Source: JAABRE01 sp964413275
Lineage (GTDB): Bacteria; Cyanobacteriota; Cyanobacteriia; Cyanobacteriales; JAABRE01
Assembly: GCA_964413275.1 (NCBI GenBank)
Contig: CAYPSO010000164.1
Location: 1-7,640 of the forward strand
DNA length: 7,640 nucleotides
Direction: 5' to 3'
The translations under genes and the position numbers were made by a program. Under the pieces are notes generated by a model. The model was not told where the DNA came from and ran no database searches. It saw only the letters and a program-made list of their open reading frames with translations. This document shows, one piece after another, positions 5,960-7,640 of the stretch. How positions within the stretch are numbered: the stretch's first letter is position 1; the number at the start of each line of letters is the position of its first letter.

Positions 5960-5991
5960 AATTTATGTGCTACTATAATTTACTTCTAACC

Positions 5992-5997
5992 TATAAT
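5992..5997 (+). promoter_or_regulatory. -10 element of the putative trmFO promoter
   Basis: A perfect TATAAT lies 28 bases before the trmFO ATG, predicting a leader of about 22 bases. A second TATAAT occurs at 5974-5979. No TTGACA-like -35 box is found at 16-18 bases upstream of either copy, so which one is used is uncertain. Confidence 0.4.
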
Positions 5998-6025
5998 AAT
6001 TGCTAAATATCAAAAATGACTACCT

Positions 6026-7396
6026 ATGATGAGTAAAACAATACAAGTTATTGGCGGAGGTTTAGCAGGCACAGAAGCAGCTTGGCAAATTGCTCAAGCA
6101 GGAATACCTGTTGTCCTTCACGAAATGCGCCCGGTGCGTCTTAGCCCCGCTCATCATAGTGAAGAGTTAGCAGAATTAGTCTGTAGTAATTCCTTTGGTG
6201 CTATGGCTTGCGATCGCGCGGCGGGACTTTTGCATGAAGAATTGCGTCGTCTTGGCTCTATAATTATTAAAACTGCCGATCAACATTCAGTACCTGCGGG
6301 TGGTGCTTTAGCAGTAGATCGAGGTGTTTTCAGTCATGAATTAACCCAAACTTTAGCCAATCATCCTTTAATTGAGCTAAAACGTCAAGAAATCACCGAA
6401 ATCCCCTCAGAAGGTATCGTAGTCCTCACCACAGGGCCTCTTACCAGTCCTAGTTTAGCTGAAGAGTTACATCGCTTTACGGGCATGGAATATATGAGCT
6501 TTTTTGATGCGGCTAGTCCCATAATTGTCGGCGAATCCATTAATCGAGACATTGCTTTTCTTGCTTCCCGTTACGACAAAGGAGAGGCAGCCTATCTTAA
6601 TTGTCCTCTAAATAGGGAAGAATATCTCCATTTTTGGCAAGAGCTTTGTCAAGCAGAGCAAGCACCGATTAAGGATTTTGAGCGGGAAAATGCCAAGTTT
6701 TTTGAAGCTTGTCTTCCCATTGAAGAATTAGCACAACGTGGCGAAGATACCATGCGTTATGGCCCAATGAAACCTGTGGGTTTATTCGATCCCCGTTTGG
6801 GAGATTTTCGTGAGCCTGAAAATAAAGCTAAACGCCCTTATGCAGTGGTGCAATTAAGACAAGAAGATAAAGAGGGGCAGTTATGGAATATGGTTGGTTT
6901 TCAGACTAATTTGCGTTGGGGAGAGCAAAAACGGGTATTTTCCTTAATTCCGGGGTTAGAAAATGCAGAATTTGTCCGCATGGGTGTAATGCACCGCAAT
7001 ACTTTTATTAATTCTCCCCAATTGTTAAAGCCAACTTTACAGTTTAAAAACCGTTTAACTTTGTTAGCTGCTGGTCAATTAGTTGGTACAGAAGGTTATA
7101 CGGCGGCGACGGCAGGAGGTTGGTTAGCTGGAACAAATGCGGCGAGGTTAGCTTTGGGATTAGAACCTGTAACCATACCTACAACTACAATGATGGGAGC
7201 TTTATTTGACTTTATTAGTTCTGCTTCTGCGAAACATTTTCAGCCAATGCCCCCTAATTTTGGGATTTTACCCCAGTTAGAACCTAAAATTCGTAATAAA
7301 AAAGAACGCTATAAAAGTTATTCTGAGCGTTCTTTAGTTGATTTAGATTCTTGGAGCAATAATCTTAAAACTAATCTGTTTTCTGCCATTATTTAA
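6026..7396 (+). CDS. trmFO: Methylenetetrahydrofolate--tRNA-(uracil-5-)-methyltransferase TrmFO (456 aa)
   Basis: This FAD-dependent enzyme makes ribothymidine at U54 in the T-loop of tRNA, taking the methylene carbon from 5,10-methylenetetrahydrofolate and reducing it with FADH2. The N-terminal Rossmann motif IGGGLAGTEAAW (about 9-20) binds FAD, followed by HEMRP (32-36). Cys53 in LVCSNSFG and Cys229 in FFEACLPIEEL match the two functional cysteines known from Bacillus TrmFO (C53 and C226). Other family signatures are MRYGPMKPVGL (243-253), GFQTNLRWGEQKRVF (291-305), and AAGQLVGTEGYTAATAGG (348-365), the second FAD region. The length is normal and the gene looks intact. Two adjacent ATGs (6026 and 6029) are equally possible starts and neither has a Shine-Dalgarno. 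Base composition is slightly richer in G+C than neighbouring genes, as expected of a conserved enzyme. It ends only 3 bases from the stop of the convergent remnant gene. Confidence 0.97.
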   Translation: MMSKTIQVIGGGLAGTEAAWQIAQAGIPVVLHEMRPVRLSPAHHSEELAELVCSNSFGAMACDRAAGLLHEELRRLGSIIIKTADQHSVPAGGALAVDRGVFSHELTQTLANHPLIELKRQEITEIPSEGIVVLTTGPLTSPSLAEELHRFTGMEYMSFFDAASPIIVGESINRDIAFLASRYDKGEAAYLNCPLNREEYLHFWQELCQAEQAPIKDFERENAKFFEACLPIEELAQRGEDTMRYGPMKPVGLFDPRLGDFREPENKAKRPYAVVQLRQEDKEGQLWNMVGFQTNLRWGEQKRVFSLIPGLENAEFVRMGVMHRNTFINSPQLLKPTLQFKNRLTLLAAGQLVGTEGYTAATAGGWLAGTNAARLALGLEPVTIPTTTMMGALFDFISSASAKHFQPMPPNFGILPQLEPKIRNKKERYKSYSERSLVDLDSWSNNLKTNLFSAII

Positions 7397-7399
7397 AGT

Positions 7400-7622
7400 T
7401 TAGGAACTTAACTCTTGTAAGTCTTGTAAATCGTAAATTAACTTTAGTTTAGCTACGTTTTCTTTATTTTTTTGAGCATTAATTACTGATTTTAAGTTTG
7501 GCATTTCTTGCCTACACTTTGGACAAAACCAGTAAGATTTTTTTTTTGCTAAAATAACTTAACAGTGTTTCTGAGCAACAAGGGCATTCATCAGAAATTT
7601 TTGGGTTTGAAACCCCGTCTTT
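7400..7622 (-). pseudogene. Remnant of a small zinc-ribbon protein, start missing and frameshifted in an A10 run
   Basis: The 3' part, read on the minus strand to TAA at 7402-7400, encodes YWFCPKCRQEMPNLK followed by a helical, Lys-rich tail ending DLQDLQELSS. The 5' part, one frame away, encodes SDECPCCSETLLSYFSKKK. Together they make an obvious CPCC...CPKC zinc ribbon of a kind I associate with small cyanobacterial proteins (CPCC..LL, then YWFCxxCxQEMP). The two parts are joined by ten A; nine would keep the frame. Upstream of the first motif the frame stays open only to a TAG at 7625-7623 inside a hairpin, and it holds no ATG, GTG or TTG, so the native start has been lost. The tail contains a short codon-level repeat (LQD LQE). 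It is probably a nonfunctional remnant. Function of the family is unknown to me. Confidence 0.6.
7538..7547 (-). repeat. A10 homopolymer (T10 on plus strand) that shifts the zinc-ribbon frame
   Basis: Ten T on the plus strand separate the CPCC half of the zinc ribbon from its CPKC half. Nine A on the minus strand would read Ser-Lys-Lys-Lys-Ser-Tyr-Trp-Phe-Cys in frame. Runs of this length can be misread by sequencers and can also be slipped on by polymerases. Confidence 0.75.
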
Positions 7623-7640
7623 CTAAGACGGCTTTACATT
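7603..7640. mobile_element. Possible end of an IS200/IS605 (TnpB)-type element
   Basis: Two adjacent inverted repeats share one base. GGGTTT-G-AAACCC lies at 7603-7615, and a hairpin of stem CCGTCTT / AAGACGG with loop TCT lies at 7615-7631, followed by CTTTACATT. This CCCCGTCTT...AAGACGG hairpin style resembles the subterminal hairpins of cyanobacterial IS200/IS605 and TnpB elements, and it abuts the point where the zinc-ribbon gene loses its 5' end. The window stops here, so no transposase or TnpB is seen. A plain terminator hairpin is the alternative, although no T-run follows it. Confidence 0.35.

Noticed and set aside
5971..5979. TACTATAATT as the trmFO promoter
   Set aside because: It is a good -10 match but has no -35 partner; the copy at 5992-5997 lies closer to the start and is equally good, so it was preferred with low confidence.
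6016..6036. Six-codon mini-frame (ATG to TAA) overlapping the trmFO start, as a leader peptide
   Set aside because: It has no Shine-Dalgarno, and its length and position are easily explained by chance. Translational coupling to trmFO is possible but unsupported.
1..7640. CRISPR arrays, tRNA or rRNA genes
   Set aside because: No regularly spaced repeats with unique spacers and no tRNA T-loop or acceptor pattern were seen. The heptamer arrays are contiguous and have no spacers.

Overview
The window looks like the chromosome of a low-GC cyanobacterium, probably a unicellular Cyanobacterium/Geminocystis-like lineage, although the genus is inference only. The evidence is four copies of the HIP1 octamer GCGATCGC (1314-1321, 3041-3048, 3568-3575, 6210-6217), AT-rich intergenic DNA, heptameric tandem repeats of the cyanobacterial STRR type, an EGY-like site-2 protease, and several membrane protein families that I associate with cyanobacteria.

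Layout from left to right. Positions 1-871 (minus) hold most of a secreted choice-of-anchor L protein with a PEP-CTERM sorting signal. It is broken by one base in a G9 tract inside its signal peptide. Positions 872-1232 are an AT-rich divergent intergenic region with a promoter for each side and a pair of palindromic ACTTAAGT boxes. A small two-helix membrane protein follows (1233-1481, plus). Then comes a minus-strand redox-flavoured group, read from right to left: a metallo-beta-lactamase-fold protein that has lost its metal-binding motifs (2946-2293), an exported 1-Cys MsrB (2246-1764) and a thioredoxin-like [2Fe-2S] ferredoxin (1755-1522). Divergent from these is an M50 site-2 protease (3069-4544, plus). 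Next is a minus-strand pair of uncharacterised membrane proteins (5959-5276 and 5253-4597), divergent from trmFO (6026-7396, plus), the tRNA U54 methyltransferase. The right edge holds a broken zinc-ribbon gene (7622-7400, minus) that runs up to hairpin-rich DNA resembling an IS200/IS605-type element end.

How the genes fit together. The MBL-like, MsrB and ferredoxin genes are closely spaced on one strand and are probably co-transcribed. The last two make a plausible methionine sulfoxide repair and electron-supply pair. The two membrane genes at 4597-5959 also look like an operon. Two gene junctions that converge tail to tail (1487-1520 and 4554-4593) each carry related ACTRAYY heptamer repeats.

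The most notable observation is that two separate homopolymers (G9 at 827-835 and A10 on the minus strand at 7538-7547) each shift a recognisable reading frame by one base. The first sits in the signal peptide of a cell-surface protein and would make an ON/OFF switch if tract length varies. Sequencing error is the main alternative for both. I found no tRNA, rRNA, CRISPR array or complete transposase in the window.
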